DNA from: Mesorhizobium sp. J8
GTDB lineage: Bacteria; Pseudomonadota; Alphaproteobacteria; Rhizobiales; Rhizobiaceae
Assembly: GCF_016591715.1 (NCBI RefSeq)
Contig: NZ_AP024109.1
Span: forward strand, 5,208,001-5,272,000
Reading direction: 5' to 3'
Length of the DNA stretch: 64,000 nucleotides
A program made the translations under genes and the position numbers. The notes under the pieces are model-generated. The model was not told where the DNA came from, did no database searches, and worked only from the letters and a program-made list of their open reading frames with translations. Below, in pieces: positions 52,792 to 64,000 of the stretch (its first letter is position 1; every line of letters starts with the position of its first letter).

Positions 52792-53847
52792 CTATGTCTC
52801 CGAGGCGGGATAGATTGCCTCCAGCCGGGCCGCGGCCCGCTGCTTGAGCGCGCCGTCCAGAGCCTCGGCCGGCACCAGCCGTTCATGGCCTTTATCGGCG
52901 AAGCGCATGAAGAAATGCATCTTGTAGGCGGCGATCATGCCGCGCGTGGCCGGATCGGTGCTGACATCGACAACGAAAATGGAGCCGACACGTGCCGGCC
53001 ACGGCAGCCTGGCAAAGGCTGTGCCGAGAAAATCGCCAAGGCCGTAGGCGATCGCGCTGCCGCCGATGCGCTCGATGGGCTGCACGACATGTGCGTGATG
53101 CCCGACGACCAGCCGGACGCCGTGATCCGTCAGCCGCCTCGCCAGCGCCCGGGTCGCAGGCCGTGGAAAATGCCGGAACTCCCAGTCCCAATGCGGCACC
53201 GCGCAAGTGAGGTCGATGCCGGAAACGGTGTCGCTCGGCCATTCGGCGGCACGCATCGAGATGCGTTCTTCGAACGGCGCGGCATCCGTGTTGCGCCAGA
53301 GCGTGAAGGCCGCGAGCCCGATCGTCAACGATCCGGCCGCATGACGCTGGACAGGTCCGCCGGCAAGCGTGCCGATGGTGCGGATCCCGAGCCGGTTCAG
53401 CGCCGCAAGCGTTTCCTCGAAACCGGCGATGCCCTGATCGAGCACATGGTTGTTGGCTAGGGACAGCACCAGCCTGTCGCGCGCGATGCCGGCGGCCGCG
53501 AGCGCATCGGCCAGGAAACGCTCGCTCATCGCGTGATGCGTGCCGAGCCGCGTGCCCATCGCCGCATGTGCGCGCTCGACGATCGGGCTTTCGCAATTGC
53601 CGACCACGAGATCGGCGGAGGAAAGCAGCGTCGTGATCGCCGGATCGCATTCCGGCGCATCGCGGTTGGCGACCGCGGAGATGTCGCCGACGAAGGCCAG
53701 CCGCACCCTCCGCACAGGCTGCGGATCGAGCAACATCGCCGCAGGTGCCGCGAAACCGTTGCGGTCGCCGGCAAGCGACGGTCTCAGCAGGCGCGGCAGC
53801 CACGACAATTTGTAGGCAAGCGGATAGTTCGACACGGGTCCATCCAT
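52792..53847 (-). CDS. CapA-family metallophosphatase-like protein
   Basis: A 351-residue protein of the CapA/poly-gamma-glutamate-biosynthesis family. The metallophosphatase motifs are recognisable: FVGDISAVAN (GD), VGNCESPI (GNxE), SLANNHVLDQG (ANNH) and VGHHAHVVQPIE (GHHxH). Family members occur in capsule or exopolysaccharide operons but also alone. No polyglutamate synthase is nearby, so its substrate is unknown. The start at 53847 (MDGPVSNYPL) follows AGGGC; a longer in-frame extension upstream is unsupported. Confidence 0.85.
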   Translation of the reverse strand: MDGPVSNYPLAYKLSWLPRLLRPSLAGDRNGFAAPAAMLLDPQPVRRVRLAFVGDISAVANRDAPECDPAITTLLSSADLVVGNCESPIVERAHAAMGTRLGTHHAMSERFLADALAAAGIARDRLVLSLANNHVLDQGIAGFEETLAALNRLGIRTIGTLAGGPVQRHAAGSLTIGLAAFTLWRNTDAAPFEERISMRAAEWPSDTVSGIDLTCAVPHWDWEFRHFPRPATRALARRLTDHGVRLVVGHHAHVVQPIERIGGSAIAYGLGDFLGTAFARLPWPARVGSIFVVDVSTDPATRGMIAAYKMHFFMRFADKGHERLVPAEALDGALKQRAAARLEAIYPASET

Positions 53848-53965
53848 TTTCGCCCTGTGTAGACTGTCTGGCGGGCCGGTTGAAGCGGCTCCCCCGCGAT
53901 CTTGCGGCGGGCTCTCGGGCCGACCGAAATGTGTGTATGCTCGCCGGCAGCGGAGGGCGATGACG

Positions 53966-55216
53966 ATGCTTAGAGCGATCCTTGCAGCAGCCTTGTTTGC
54001 AGTCCTGCCGGCGTCCATTGCCTGGGCGGAAATGCCGGACGCGGCCAAGTCCTTGTTCGAGGCGAGGAGCGTGGCCGAGCGGAACACGGCGCTGTCGACA
54101 TTGGAAGCGGCGGCCGCCAAGGACCCGGCCTCGGCCTATGCGGCCGGCGCCGGCGAATTCTTCACCGCGCTCGAGCTCCTCGCCGGCGGCCTGCATCGCC
54201 ACGGTTTCGAGAGCCCGAAATCCTTCATGCTGCCGCTGATGCAGCTGCCCGTGCCCGACAATCCCAACCCGCAGCCGCTGACCTACGAAGAATTCCGCGC
54301 CATCCTGGTGGCCTTCCGCGACCGGCTCGAGAAATCCGCCGCAACGCTCGGCTCGGTCCCGGCCAACGCCGACATCGGCATGGTGGTCGATCTCACCCGC
54401 GTCGGCATCGATCTCAACGAAGACGGCACGATCGCACCCGACGAAAGCTTCGCCGCCATCATGGCCTCGCTCTCGCGCGGCAGCATCGACACGGGCAATG
54501 CCGCGCCTTCGCTCACCTTCCGCTTCGACCGCACCGACGGTTTCTGGCTGCAAGGCTATGCCGAGTTCCTGATGGCTCAGGCCGATTTCTGGCTGGCGCA
54601 TGATTTCCGCAACGCCTTCGACGGCTCCTTCCACATGCTGTTCCCGCACGCCAAGCTGCCGCTGCAGGACGCGCTGGTGCCGCTGGACGGCGGCATGAGC
54701 GGCAACATGTTCGCCTCGGAATGGCGCTTCGCGGATTTCATCTCGCTGGTGCATCTCGTCAACTGGCCGGTGATCGAGCCGGACCGCCGGCAGGCCGCGC
54801 GGCGCCACCTGCTGGAGATGATCCGGCTGTCGCGCGAGGACTGGAAGGCGATCCTGGCCGAGACCGACAACGACCGCGAATGGCTGCCGGGACCGCAGCA
54901 GAAAGGCGTCAATCCGCTGACCGGCCTCGAGGTCGGCGAGGAGCAGGTGCAGGCCTGGCTCGCCACGTTGACCGTGGCCGAGGATCTTCTCGAAGGCCGC
55001 GTGCTGCTGCCGCATTTCCGCATTACCGGCAGGGGCATCAACATGAAGCGCTTCTTCGACGAGCCGAAACCTTTCGACCTCGTCCTGTCGATCACCGGCC
55101 CCGGCATCGCGCCCTATCTCGAAAGCGGCAAGATCCTCACCAGCGACGATTTCGACCAGATCCAGCGCGAGTTCGGCGGCGCAGGGTTTTTGACATTCGC
55201 GCTGTGGTTCAATTGA
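53966..55216 (+). CDS. Secreted protein with an EF-hand-like loop
   Basis: A 416-residue exported protein: signal peptide (about 1-21, cleavage after AWA) and a soluble mature part. A 12-residue segment DLNEDGTIAPDE (about residue 150) has the exact D-x-N-x-D-G-x-I-x-x-x-E spacing of an EF-hand calcium loop, though only one is seen. The start at 53966 follows GGAGGG at good spacing; an ATG at 53960 overlaps that site. It is probably periplasmic. No family recognised. Confidence 0.7.
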   Translation: MLRAILAAALFAVLPASIAWAEMPDAAKSLFEARSVAERNTALSTLEAAAAKDPASAYAAGAGEFFTALELLAGGLHRHGFESPKSFMLPLMQLPVPDNPNPQPLTYEEFRAILVAFRDRLEKSAATLGSVPANADIGMVVDLTRVGIDLNEDGTIAPDESFAAIMASLSRGSIDTGNAAPSLTFRFDRTDGFWLQGYAEFLMAQADFWLAHDFRNAFDGSFHMLFPHAKLPLQDALVPLDGGMSGNMFASEWRFADFISLVHLVNWPVIEPDRRQAARRHLLEMIRLSREDWKAILAETDNDREWLPGPQQKGVNPLTGLEVGEEQVQAWLATLTVAEDLLEGRVLLPHFRITGRGINMKRFFDEPKPFDLVLSITGPGIAPYLESGKILTSDDFDQIQREFGGAGFLTFALWFN

Positions 55217-55393
55217 GGGCCGCAAATCTTGGGTTCCTCGTCACCATGGAGGAGAGGAACCTGGTCGGCGTTAGCCTTTCCCATCGGATCATGACGCCTC
55301 TCCTGACAGCCTTCTGTCAGCAGCCTCGACGCCCGGTCGAAGCCCTTTCACTCGGCTCTTTCCATTTCGGCCGAGTCCACCCATATTCGGGCC

Positions 55394-58528
<3,135 letters not shown>

Positions 58529-58598
58529 CACGGCCCTTGTGGATGAAAAAACAGAGCTATCTTGCTCGAATATCTTTGAGGAACGTAGAACCAATGGC

Positions 58599-59060
58599 AT
58601 GGCAAAAAAGCAGAATTTACGAGAACTGGAACCTGATGACCTCTGCGGCTGCGGTTCGGGAGAACCTTATTCCCATTGCCACAAACTGACGGCCGTAAAA
58701 TATTTTAAGGATGACAAAGGAGACATTTCTTACAATATACCCATATCTAACGAGTTAATGGGCCTTCTCGAAGATACGTCCGCAAGATTCAGAAAAGTTT
58801 TTGGGCGAAAACAGAGGGGAAATGAACCAATTTTATTTGAGAAATTTCTTGCAGGAAAAGAGCCTCTATTATTCCAAGCCGCACTAAAAGTAGCCAATTT
58901 GGCGGGTGTAGATGAGGAACTCATATACGCTTGGAGAAAGACTGGACTTATTGTTGCTGAGCAGAATTCACACCTTATCCCTAACGTAGACAAAAAGGAA
59001 TGGCAACTAGCCATACAAGAATACAGGCGAATAAAGCGTAAAGGTAAACCCTTTTCATAA
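58599..59060 (+). CDS. SEC-C motif protein (N-terminal part of a split gene)
   Basis: A 153-residue protein with a SEC-C zinc motif near the start (CGCGSGEPYSHCH, residues 16-28), then a helical region. The SEC-C motif, first seen at the C-terminus of SecA, binds one zinc and protein or nucleic acid partners. Base composition is far below the surrounding GC. The frame directly after its stop remains open into the next gene; removing one T from the TTTT at 59052-59055 would fuse both into a ~410-residue SEC-C plus DUF5677 protein. I regard it as the first half of a gene broken by +1, or a misassembly at that T-run. Confidence 0.7.
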   Translation: MAKKQNLRELEPDDLCGCGSGEPYSHCHKLTAVKYFKDDKGDISYNIPISNELMGLLEDTSARFRKVFGRKQRGNEPILFEKFLAGKEPLLFQAALKVANLAGVDEELIYAWRKTGLIVAEQNSHLIPNVDKKEWQLAIQEYRRIKRKGKPFS

Positions 59061-59142
59061 ATTCACTTATCTAAATGGAAAAGAGTTCGATTCCCTTACG
59101 CGAATAAAGGAGATAATTAAGGAGTTTGTTTCGGTCGGAGAT

Positions 59143-59832
59143 TTGGCTTTCGATAAGATCTCAACATCTGTTAAGATAGAATCTCACGCCGATAAAAAAA
59201 TGTTTATCCTGTTGAGTTATAATACAGTTCTATATGCTATTACAACTATCATAACAATTATTGAGGAGAGATACAGTGATGATTGTCTATCAATAGGACG
59301 GGGTATTTTTGAGCAATACCTTCGGTGTAAAGCGCTACGAGTCGGATTCCTTGCTCCTGAGGCGATATTCTGCGCATCTCTGGCCAGCCATGGGATCCTT
59401 GAGTTTTCAAAGAAGAAGAATGGGAGGGTAGACTACTCAAAGGTTGTAAATTTCGACAAGAAAATTGTTGATGTATCTATAAGCTATTCGGATCTCGCAA
59501 AAAATTCGGGGGACGAGTATGATATATATTTATATGACGTTCTGTATAGAGAGTTGTCCCACTACGTTCACAGAGACGTTAGCTACGCATTGATTAACAC
59601 TCTGATGGATAGAAGGCTATCCCTAGAGCTAATCGACGATGAGGTAGCCGGACCTTATACTATTGGGATTTTGATTTTTCTATTTTTTGAAGAGATCGTC
59701 AAGAACGATTGGGTAAAGGGCTTGGCTAGACGAGATATAATGTACAAGTTAAATGAATTGGAAGAAAATCTTGAAATAGTATCGGAAAATAAGGAGATAA
59801 GAGCTGGAAGAGTTCCGCTCATCTTTAAATAG
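59143..59832 (+). CDS. DUF5677-like protein (C-terminal part of a split gene)
   Basis: A 229-residue helical protein resembling the DUF5677 family (LSIGRGIFEQYLRC, ELSHYVHRDV). The TTG start at 59143 is the first usable start, but the same frame is open back to 59035 with coding-like sequence (FTYLNGKEFDSLTRIKEI), so its natural N-terminus is probably the preceding SEC-C gene. The segment is AT-rich and lies between uvrB and a truncated ABC-F gene. Such proteins occur on genomic islands and some are associated with phage defence, which is only a hint here. Confidence 0.6.
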   Translation: MAFDKISTSVKIESHADKKMFILLSYNTVLYAITTIITIIEERYSDDCLSIGRGIFEQYLRCKALRVGFLAPEAIFCASLASHGILEFSKKKNGRVDYSKVVNFDKKIVDVSISYSDLAKNSGDEYDIYLYDVLYRELSHYVHRDVSYALINTLMDRRLSLELIDDEVAGPYTIGILIFLFFEEIVKNDWVKGLARRDIMYKLNELEENLEIVSENKEIRAGRVPLIFK

Positions 59833-60037
59833 CTGGTCATTTTAACATTTTATAGAAGAAGTCGTCGTTGGCGTCTCAATGGGGCTTGCTATCTGCCAAT
59901 CAGTGGTATAGCCCAGTCTCACCTTAGACGTCTAGGAAAGCTGCGTGAACTACCATCGTCAGCGGGGCCCGATTTGTGCCCTGCGAGCTTGCTGCAGGGC
60001 TGACCAGGACGGTCCGGGTTAGCACCAGGCAAGCTGC
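59833..60037. other. Junction of the AT-rich insert with high-GC DNA
   Basis: Contains no supported gene. The composition changes from AT-rich to high GC between about 59860 and 60000, marking the right edge of the acquired segment. Confidence 0.5.
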
Positions 60038-60169
60038 CTGCTTGCCTCGCATGACCGCTCCTTCATCCGCGCCGTCGGCAACCGCTTCTGGCTGATCGAC
60101 AAGCGGCGGCTGACCGAGGTCGATGACCCGGAGGCGTTCTTCCGCTCGGTCGCCGAAACGCCGGACTGA
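60038..60169 (+). pseudogene. 3' remnant of an ABC-F ATPase gene
   Basis: An open frame without a start that reads LLASHDRSFIRAVGNRFWL, then IDKRRLTEVDDPEAFFRSV, to a stop at 60167. This is the C-terminal end of an ABC-F (Uup/EttA-like) protein: SHDR is the H-loop region of the second ATPase domain. Everything upstream (about 90% of the gene) is missing and replaced by the AT-rich insert. It marks the site where the acquired DNA entered or a deletion occurred. Confidence 0.75.
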
Positions 60170-60270
60170 GACACGATACATCGACCGGGCCGTCACCGCC
60201 GGCCTGGCGATACTTTTCCACTTTCTAAAAAAAGCGCATGCTGAACTGCCCAGCCATGGAAGGAACGGCC

Positions 60271-60660
60271 ATGCGTGCGGTGGACATCGTCAGCAATCTC
60301 TACCAGGCCTATGCGGACCGCGATATCGAGGGTGCCCTGGCGCGGTGCTCCGAGGATGTCGTGTTCCGCTGGATTGCCGATCCGCGGCAATCGCGTCATG
60401 CCGGCACCGCGCATGGCAAGCAGGAATTCCTGTCCAGGCTGCTGGCGCTCGACGACGACTTCGAATACCGGCACTTCGTCCCGGTCGAGATCGTCGACGG
60501 CGGCGACAAGGTGGCGGCACAGGTCGAGATCCACATGACGCACCGCGCCACCGGCCAGGAGTTCATCATGCGCACCGCCAATTTCTGGACGGTGCGCGAC
60601 GGTGAGATCGTCGAGATGGTGGAATATTACGACACCGCGCTTGCGGCGTCGGTGCTCTGA
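60271..60660 (+). CDS. NTF2/SnoaL-like small protein
   Basis: A 129-residue protein with the NTF2-like alpha+beta cone fold typical of SnoaL-like proteins: YQAYADRDIEGALARCSEDVVFRWI, HGKQEFLSRLLAL, VEIHMTHRATGQEF and the closing WTVRDGEIVEMVEYYDT. Such proteins are isomerases, dehydratases or ligand binders; the ligand is unknown. The ATG at 60271 follows GGAAGG; earlier ATGs at 60256 and 60238 are less well placed. Confidence 0.8.
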   Translation: MRAVDIVSNLYQAYADRDIEGALARCSEDVVFRWIADPRQSRHAGTAHGKQEFLSRLLALDDDFEYRHFVPVEIVDGGDKVAAQVEIHMTHRATGQEFIMRTANFWTVRDGEIVEMVEYYDTALAASVL

Positions 60661-60751
60661 AAAAGATTGAGGCGACCTGTCGGATCGCCGATTGCCGCCT
60701 CGTCCTTGGGATGCCGACACGATGGTGCCGGCGTCACCAGGGAGACGCAAC

Positions 60752-60934
60752 ATGTCGGTACTGTCATCCATCGGCCGCCTCGCCAACCGGTATGCCCAGG
60801 CCCGCGCCCGTCACCGCAGCGAGCGCATCCTGCTTTCGCTGCCGGCCGAGCTGCGCAAGGACATCGGCGTTCCGGAGATTTTCGAAACGCGGGAAAGCCG
60901 CCGCGCCGCCACCTTCTCCGGGAAGGTCATATAA
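60752..60934 (+). CDS. DUF1127-like small protein
   Basis: A 60-residue basic protein with the DUF1127 (YjiS-type) pattern: a helical N-terminus and the arginine-rich LRKDIGVPE segment. In Rhodobacter and Agrobacterium some DUF1127 proteins (CcaF1, Agrobacterium small proteins) bind RNA and affect sRNA stability. GGGAGA precedes the ATG. It stands between the NTF2-like and VOC genes. Confidence 0.8.
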   Translation: MSVLSSIGRLANRYAQARARHRSERILLSLPAELRKDIGVPEIFETRESRRAATFSGKVI

Positions 60935-61080
60935 AATGATGCTTTCAATGCAACTGTCTTGCGGCCGCGCGGCTGCAAGGCAAGGCGCTTAAAAAGAATT
61001 TCTGAAGCGATGTAGGATCGCCGCCGCTTCGTCCGTCCTTGGGCCGCAAGCCAGATCAACCCGTGAAGAGGAACACGAGA

Positions 61081-61497
61081 ATGAACGACCAGACCCCTCC
61101 CCGCGCCAAGGTTCTTGGCGGATTGACTCCCTACCTGCAGGTCGACGGCGCCATCAAGGCCGCCGAATTCTACAAGAAGGCCTTCGGCGCGGAGGAAGTG
61201 TTCGCCTATCCGCCGGACGACAAGGGCCGCACCATGCACATCCATCTCTATGTCAACGGCTCGACGCTGATGCTGGGCGACGCCTATCCGGAGCATGGCC
61301 ATCCGCATCAGGCGGCGCAGGGCTACACGCTGCAGCTCCATCTCGGAAGCGACGATATCGACGCCTGGTGGCAACGCGCGGTCGATGCCGGCTGCGAAGT
61401 CGTCACGCCGCTGCAGGTGATGTTCTGGGGCGACCGCTGGGGCCAGGTGAAAGACCCCTTCGGCGTCGCCTGGGCGATGAACGCGCCGGTGAAGTGA
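61081..61497 (+). CDS. VOC-superfamily protein (PhnB/glyoxalase-like)
   Basis: A 138-residue vicinal-oxygen-chelate protein: LTPYLQVDGAIKAAEFYKKAFGAEEV opening, HIHLYVNGSTLMLGD, QLHLGSDDIDAWWQRA and WGDRWGQVKDPFGVAWAMN. It resembles the PhnB/3-demethylubiquinone-9-methyltransferase-like VOC group; reactions in this group are varied. The ATG at 61081 follows GAGG. It precedes the DUF1428 gene by 101 bases. Confidence 0.85.
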   Translation: MNDQTPPRAKVLGGLTPYLQVDGAIKAAEFYKKAFGAEEVFAYPPDDKGRTMHIHLYVNGSTLMLGDAYPEHGHPHQAAQGYTLQLHLGSDDIDAWWQRAVDAGCEVVTPLQVMFWGDRWGQVKDPFGVAWAMNAPVK

Positions 61498-61598
61498 ATT
61501 TCCTAGCGAGCAGACGTCGCCTCAAGGGACGACGCGCTCACTCGCGCCGGGTCGTTCCCCGCCGGCCCGGCGCTCGTTTTCAGCAATGGAGTTTCATC

Positions 61599-61952
61599 AT
61601 GTCCTATGTCGATGGTTTCGTGATTGCCGTGCCGAAGGCGAATCTCGATGACTACAAGAAGCTGGCCAACACTGCGGGTCCGATATGGATGGAGCACGGC
61701 GCGCTCTCCTATGTCGAATGCGTCGCAGACGACGTGCCCTATGGCGAGCTGACCTCGTTCCCGCGCGCCGTGCAGGCGACGGACGACGAGATCGTCATCT
61801 TCGCCTGGGTCGTCTACGAATCCAGACAGAGCCGCGACGCGGTCATGGGCAAGGTGATGGCCGACGAGCGTCTCAAGATGGACTGGTCCGCCATGCCGTT
61901 CGACGGCAAGCGCATGATCTTCGGTGGCTTCCAGCCGTTTATCGAGCTTTGA
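61599..61952 (+). CDS. DUF1428-family protein
   Basis: A 117-residue protein of the DUF1428 family (MSYVDGFVIAVPKANLDDYKK opening abbreviated; YVECVADDVP, VIFAWVVYESR and MPFDGKRMIFGGF). The ferredoxin-like (dimeric alpha/beta barrel) fold resembles stress-response and monooxygenase-type domains. It is common near VOC genes in rhizobia. GGAG precedes the ATG. Function unknown. Confidence 0.85.
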   Translation: MSYVDGFVIAVPKANLDDYKKLANTAGPIWMEHGALSYVECVADDVPYGELTSFPRAVQATDDEIVIFAWVVYESRQSRDAVMGKVMADERLKMDWSAMPFDGKRMIFGGFQPFIEL

Positions 61953-61966
61953 GCACAGCCCCATCG

Positions 61967-62148
61967 GTCGTCATCCACGGGCGGAGCAGGAGCGGAGCTC
62001 CTGCGCAGACCCGAGGATCCATGCCGTGGTATAGAGGCGCCGCTACGGTCCAGAATTCTGCTCCGCCGCAATCTTCGCGCAGGTAACGGCATGGATTCCA
62101 GGGTCTTCGCGACGGAGCTGCGCTCCTGCTTCGCCCTGGAATGACGAC
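61967..62148. repeat. Inverted-repeat intergenic element, family 3
   Basis: A 182-bp element bounded by GTCGTCAT and ATGACGAC. The left arm (with CGGAGCAGGAGCGGAGCTCC and GGATCCATGCCGT) is roughly complementary to the right arm (ACGGCATGGATTCC ... GAGCTGCGCTCCTGCTTCG), around a ~60-bp centre. This is another rhizobial intergenic repeat type, here between convergent DUF1428 and sulfotransferase genes. Confidence 0.75.
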
Positions 62149-62219
62149 GTTGCAAGGCAGCTGCTAATCGCAGAGGTCTGCGATGGCCAGAGCAAGCGGC
62201 ATAACAGTATAATGCCGCC

Positions 62220-63860
62220 CTATCCGTTCTGGAGCTTGTCCAGCAGCGGCTTCAGCCGATCCCCATAGCGCTTCCACAGGTCGACCGAGCCCCGATACAT
62301 CGGCTGCCGCACCTGCGCGGCGGAAGCGGTGCGCACCGGCCGGTCCGTCTCGTGGAACGACAGCACCTTGTCGTCCCAGGGCAGGCCGAGATACGCCATC
62401 AGTGCCCGCGTCTGCCCCTCCTGGTCGGCGACGAAATCCTCATAGCGCACATCGTGCACGACGCCCGGCAGCACCTTGTGCCAATGCGCCATGATGTCGG
62501 TGTAGAGGTTGTGGAAATCGGCGAGCTCGCCGAGGTCGTAGCCGTAGCGGTGGCTGTCGCCGCGGAAATGCACCTTGAAGATCGACAGGCACGTCGCCGC
62601 CGCATCGCGCGCGCAATGCACGATCTTGGCCTTCGGCAGCATCATGTGCAGGAAGCCGACCAGCAGGAAATTGCCCGGCATCTTGTCGGTGACATGGCGG
62701 TAGCCAGGATAGCGGGCATGCAGCATGTCGAGATAGGCTTGGCCCGCCTCGGCGAAGGCCTTGTCGGGCATGTCGGCGATACCGCCGGGGAAGCCGCCCG
62801 GCATGCTCATCGGAAACTGCTTGCCGACGGCCGTCTTGAGGATGTTCAACTCGCCTGCGCCAAGGACCTGCGGGTGACTGGCGATGATCTGTTCGACCAG
62901 CGTGGTGCCGGAACGCGGCATGCCGACGACGAAGATCGGCGTGTCGTCTGAAATATCGCTTGTCCGGTGCTTCTCGAAGAAGGCGGTGTCGAAGGCCGCC
63001 TTCATCGCCTCGAATTCGGCGCGCGTGCGCGCGGGATCGTAGGAGATCGCCTTGCGGCGGATGGCATTGCCCTCGGCGAAATAGTCGAAGGCGCGGCCAT
63101 AGTCCTTGAGATCGTCGTTGGCCTTGCCCAGGCCGAAGGAGAGCTGCATGCGCGCGAGGCTGTCCCGCGGCGCCTTGGCGTGCTCGGCCTCCATGCCGGC
63201 GAGCTCCTTGTCCCGCTCGGTCTGGCGTTTGACCTGCGTCAGCAACAGCCAGGCCTTGGCCATGTTCGGGGCGATCGCCAGCGCCTGGCGGGCGAGATCG
63301 GCCGCCTCGTCGAGCTTGCCCTTCTCCATCGTCGCGACGCCCAGCCCGTAAAGGAGCTCGGCATCCTTCGGCCGGATCGACAGCGCCTCACGGAACAGCT
63401 TGATCGCTTCGTCCAGCCGGCCGGCTTCCTGCAGCGTCTCCGCAAGGCCGATGCGCGCACGGACGTGGAACGGGTTGCGGCCGATCGTCCCGCGATAGAT
63501 CTCCTCGGCGGCTTCGAACTGGCCGAGTTGCGTCAGCGACGAACCGAGATTGTCGCGCGCGGCCAATTGGTCGGGGCGGATATCCACCGCGCCTCGGAAG
63601 AAATCGATCGCGGCGGCCACACGCCCGAGATCGCGCATGACCGTGCCCATATTGTTGAGGAAGTCGGCATTCTCGGGCTGCAGCGTCACCGACTGCTCGA
63701 TGAGATCGAGCCCTTCCTCGCTCCTGCCGGTCTGGTGCAGCAGCAATCCGAGGAAATGCAGTGCCGCAGCATGGTTCGGCTGCTGCCCCAAGACCTGCCG
63801 ATAGAGCGCCTCGGCCTCCTGGCGGCGCCCCGCCTGGTGGAATTGCAGCGCCTTTTGCAC
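62220..63860 (-). CDS. TPR-sulfotransferase fusion protein
   Basis: A ~546-residue protein: N-terminal TPR region of about seven repeats (ALYRQVLGQQPNHAAAL, NLGSSLTQLGQFEAAEEIY and similar; about 1-230) and a C-terminal sulfotransferase domain with the PAPS 5'-phosphosulfate loop GMPRSGTTLVEQ and the 3'-phosphate segment IVHCARDAAATCLS. It resembles bacterial tyrosine-sulfotransferase-like and RaxST-type proteins that sulfate proteins or glycans using PAPS. The GTG at 63860 is the first common start, but the frame stays open upstream with natural coding sequence to an ATT at 63935, so the true start may be there. The substrate is unknown. Confidence 0.82.
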   Translation of the reverse strand: MQKALQFHQAGRRQEAEALYRQVLGQQPNHAAALHFLGLLLHQTGRSEEGLDLIEQSVTLQPENADFLNNMGTVMRDLGRVAAAIDFFRGAVDIRPDQLAARDNLGSSLTQLGQFEAAEEIYRGTIGRNPFHVRARIGLAETLQEAGRLDEAIKLFREALSIRPKDAELLYGLGVATMEKGKLDEAADLARQALAIAPNMAKAWLLLTQVKRQTERDKELAGMEAEHAKAPRDSLARMQLSFGLGKANDDLKDYGRAFDYFAEGNAIRRKAISYDPARTRAEFEAMKAAFDTAFFEKHRTSDISDDTPIFVVGMPRSGTTLVEQIIASHPQVLGAGELNILKTAVGKQFPMSMPGGFPGGIADMPDKAFAEAGQAYLDMLHARYPGYRHVTDKMPGNFLLVGFLHMMLPKAKIVHCARDAAATCLSIFKVHFRGDSHRYGYDLGELADFHNLYTDIMAHWHKVLPGVVHDVRYEDFVADQEGQTRALMAYLGLPWDDKVLSFHETDRPVRTASAAQVRQPMYRGSVDLWKRYGDRLKPLLDKLQNG

Positions 63861-64000
63861 ATACGGGTCGAGCGGGCTGGGCGAGCCACCTGGCCTGCCG
63901 CCGGCGTTTGCCGCTCTTCTGTGATCTTTGCTAATGGGAAACCTGCCGTATTTGTTGGTCCGCCGGACCTAAGCCATACGGCCAACAGATTCAAGACTAA

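Noticed and set aside
55217..55393. Search for a rhizobial SOS box upstream of uvrB
   Set aside because: No GTTC-N7-GTTC or GAAC-N7-GAAC pair was found; only isolated GAAC tetramers.
59080..59100. tRNA T-arm-like sequence (GAGTTCGATTCCC) in the acquired segment, a possible att-site remnant
   Set aside because: Only four of five stem pairs form, there is no acceptor stem or other arms, and it lies in an open reading frame with coding character.

Overview
The window is high-GC chromosomal DNA from an alphaproteobacterium of the Rhizobiales, most likely Mesorhizobium or a close Phyllobacteriaceae relative. The evidence is a lsrB/vtlR - trxB - lrp block as found in rhizobia and Brucella, rhizobial-type promoters (CTTGTT-17-CTATAT), DUF1127, DUF3775, DUF1428 and extensin-like proteins, and several short palindromic repeat families of the rhizobial intergenic kind. 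This assignment is inferred from gene content. No rRNA, tRNA or CRISPR array was seen.

Layout. 1-7100: a lipoprotein fragment, an O6-alkylguanine DNA methyltransferase, a cold-shock gene with its own promoter and terminator, a RelE-type toxin-antitoxin pair, a glutathione transferase, two overlapping EAL-domain genes, aspartate aminotransferase and a hydroxynitrile-lyase-like cupin. 7400-12400: a membrane GGDEF-EAL protein, an EF-G paralogue with an altered GTPase motif, a probable small RNA on the minus strand and an ICMT-like methyltransferase. 12500-21800: lsrB, trxB, lrp, then the complete ADP-heptose/LPS inner-core set as two back-to-back operons (hldE-gmhA-gmhB leftward, hldD-waaF-waaC rightward), then greA. 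22100-30200: a TPR protein, DUF3775, two extensin-like proteins, an LssY_C protein, a divergent dehydrogenase/LysR pair, a CorC/HlyC-type transporter-like protein and two small proteins.

30575-35362 is a large autotransporter broken by two compensating frameshifts. 35391-42000 holds an HxlR-EmrA-EmrB efflux operon and two further oxidoreductase/HxlR pairs. Between these lies an avidin-like gene bracketed by a 40-bp duplication. 42100-46800 contains a thioesterase and a tightly overlapping GMC oxidoreductase - enolase-superfamily - beta-hydroxyacid dehydrogenase operon that looks like a sugar-acid catabolic unit. 46900-55200 is mostly secreted or membrane proteins of unknown role plus a lipid kinase and a CapA-like protein. 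55394-58528 is an unusually long uvrB. It is followed by a low-GC acquired segment (58.5-59.9 kb) with a SEC-C/DUF5677 gene that appears split by one base, and then by the last 43 codons of a destroyed ABC-F ATPase gene. The window ends with small NTF2-like, VOC and DUF1428 genes and a TPR-sulfotransferase.

Points most worth following: the avidin-like protein and its flanking duplication; the sRNA with an anti-Shine-Dalgarno loop; the palindromic repeats that fill the larger gaps between convergent genes and in one case have been captured in the uvrB reading frame; and the insertion/deletion scar downstream of uvrB.
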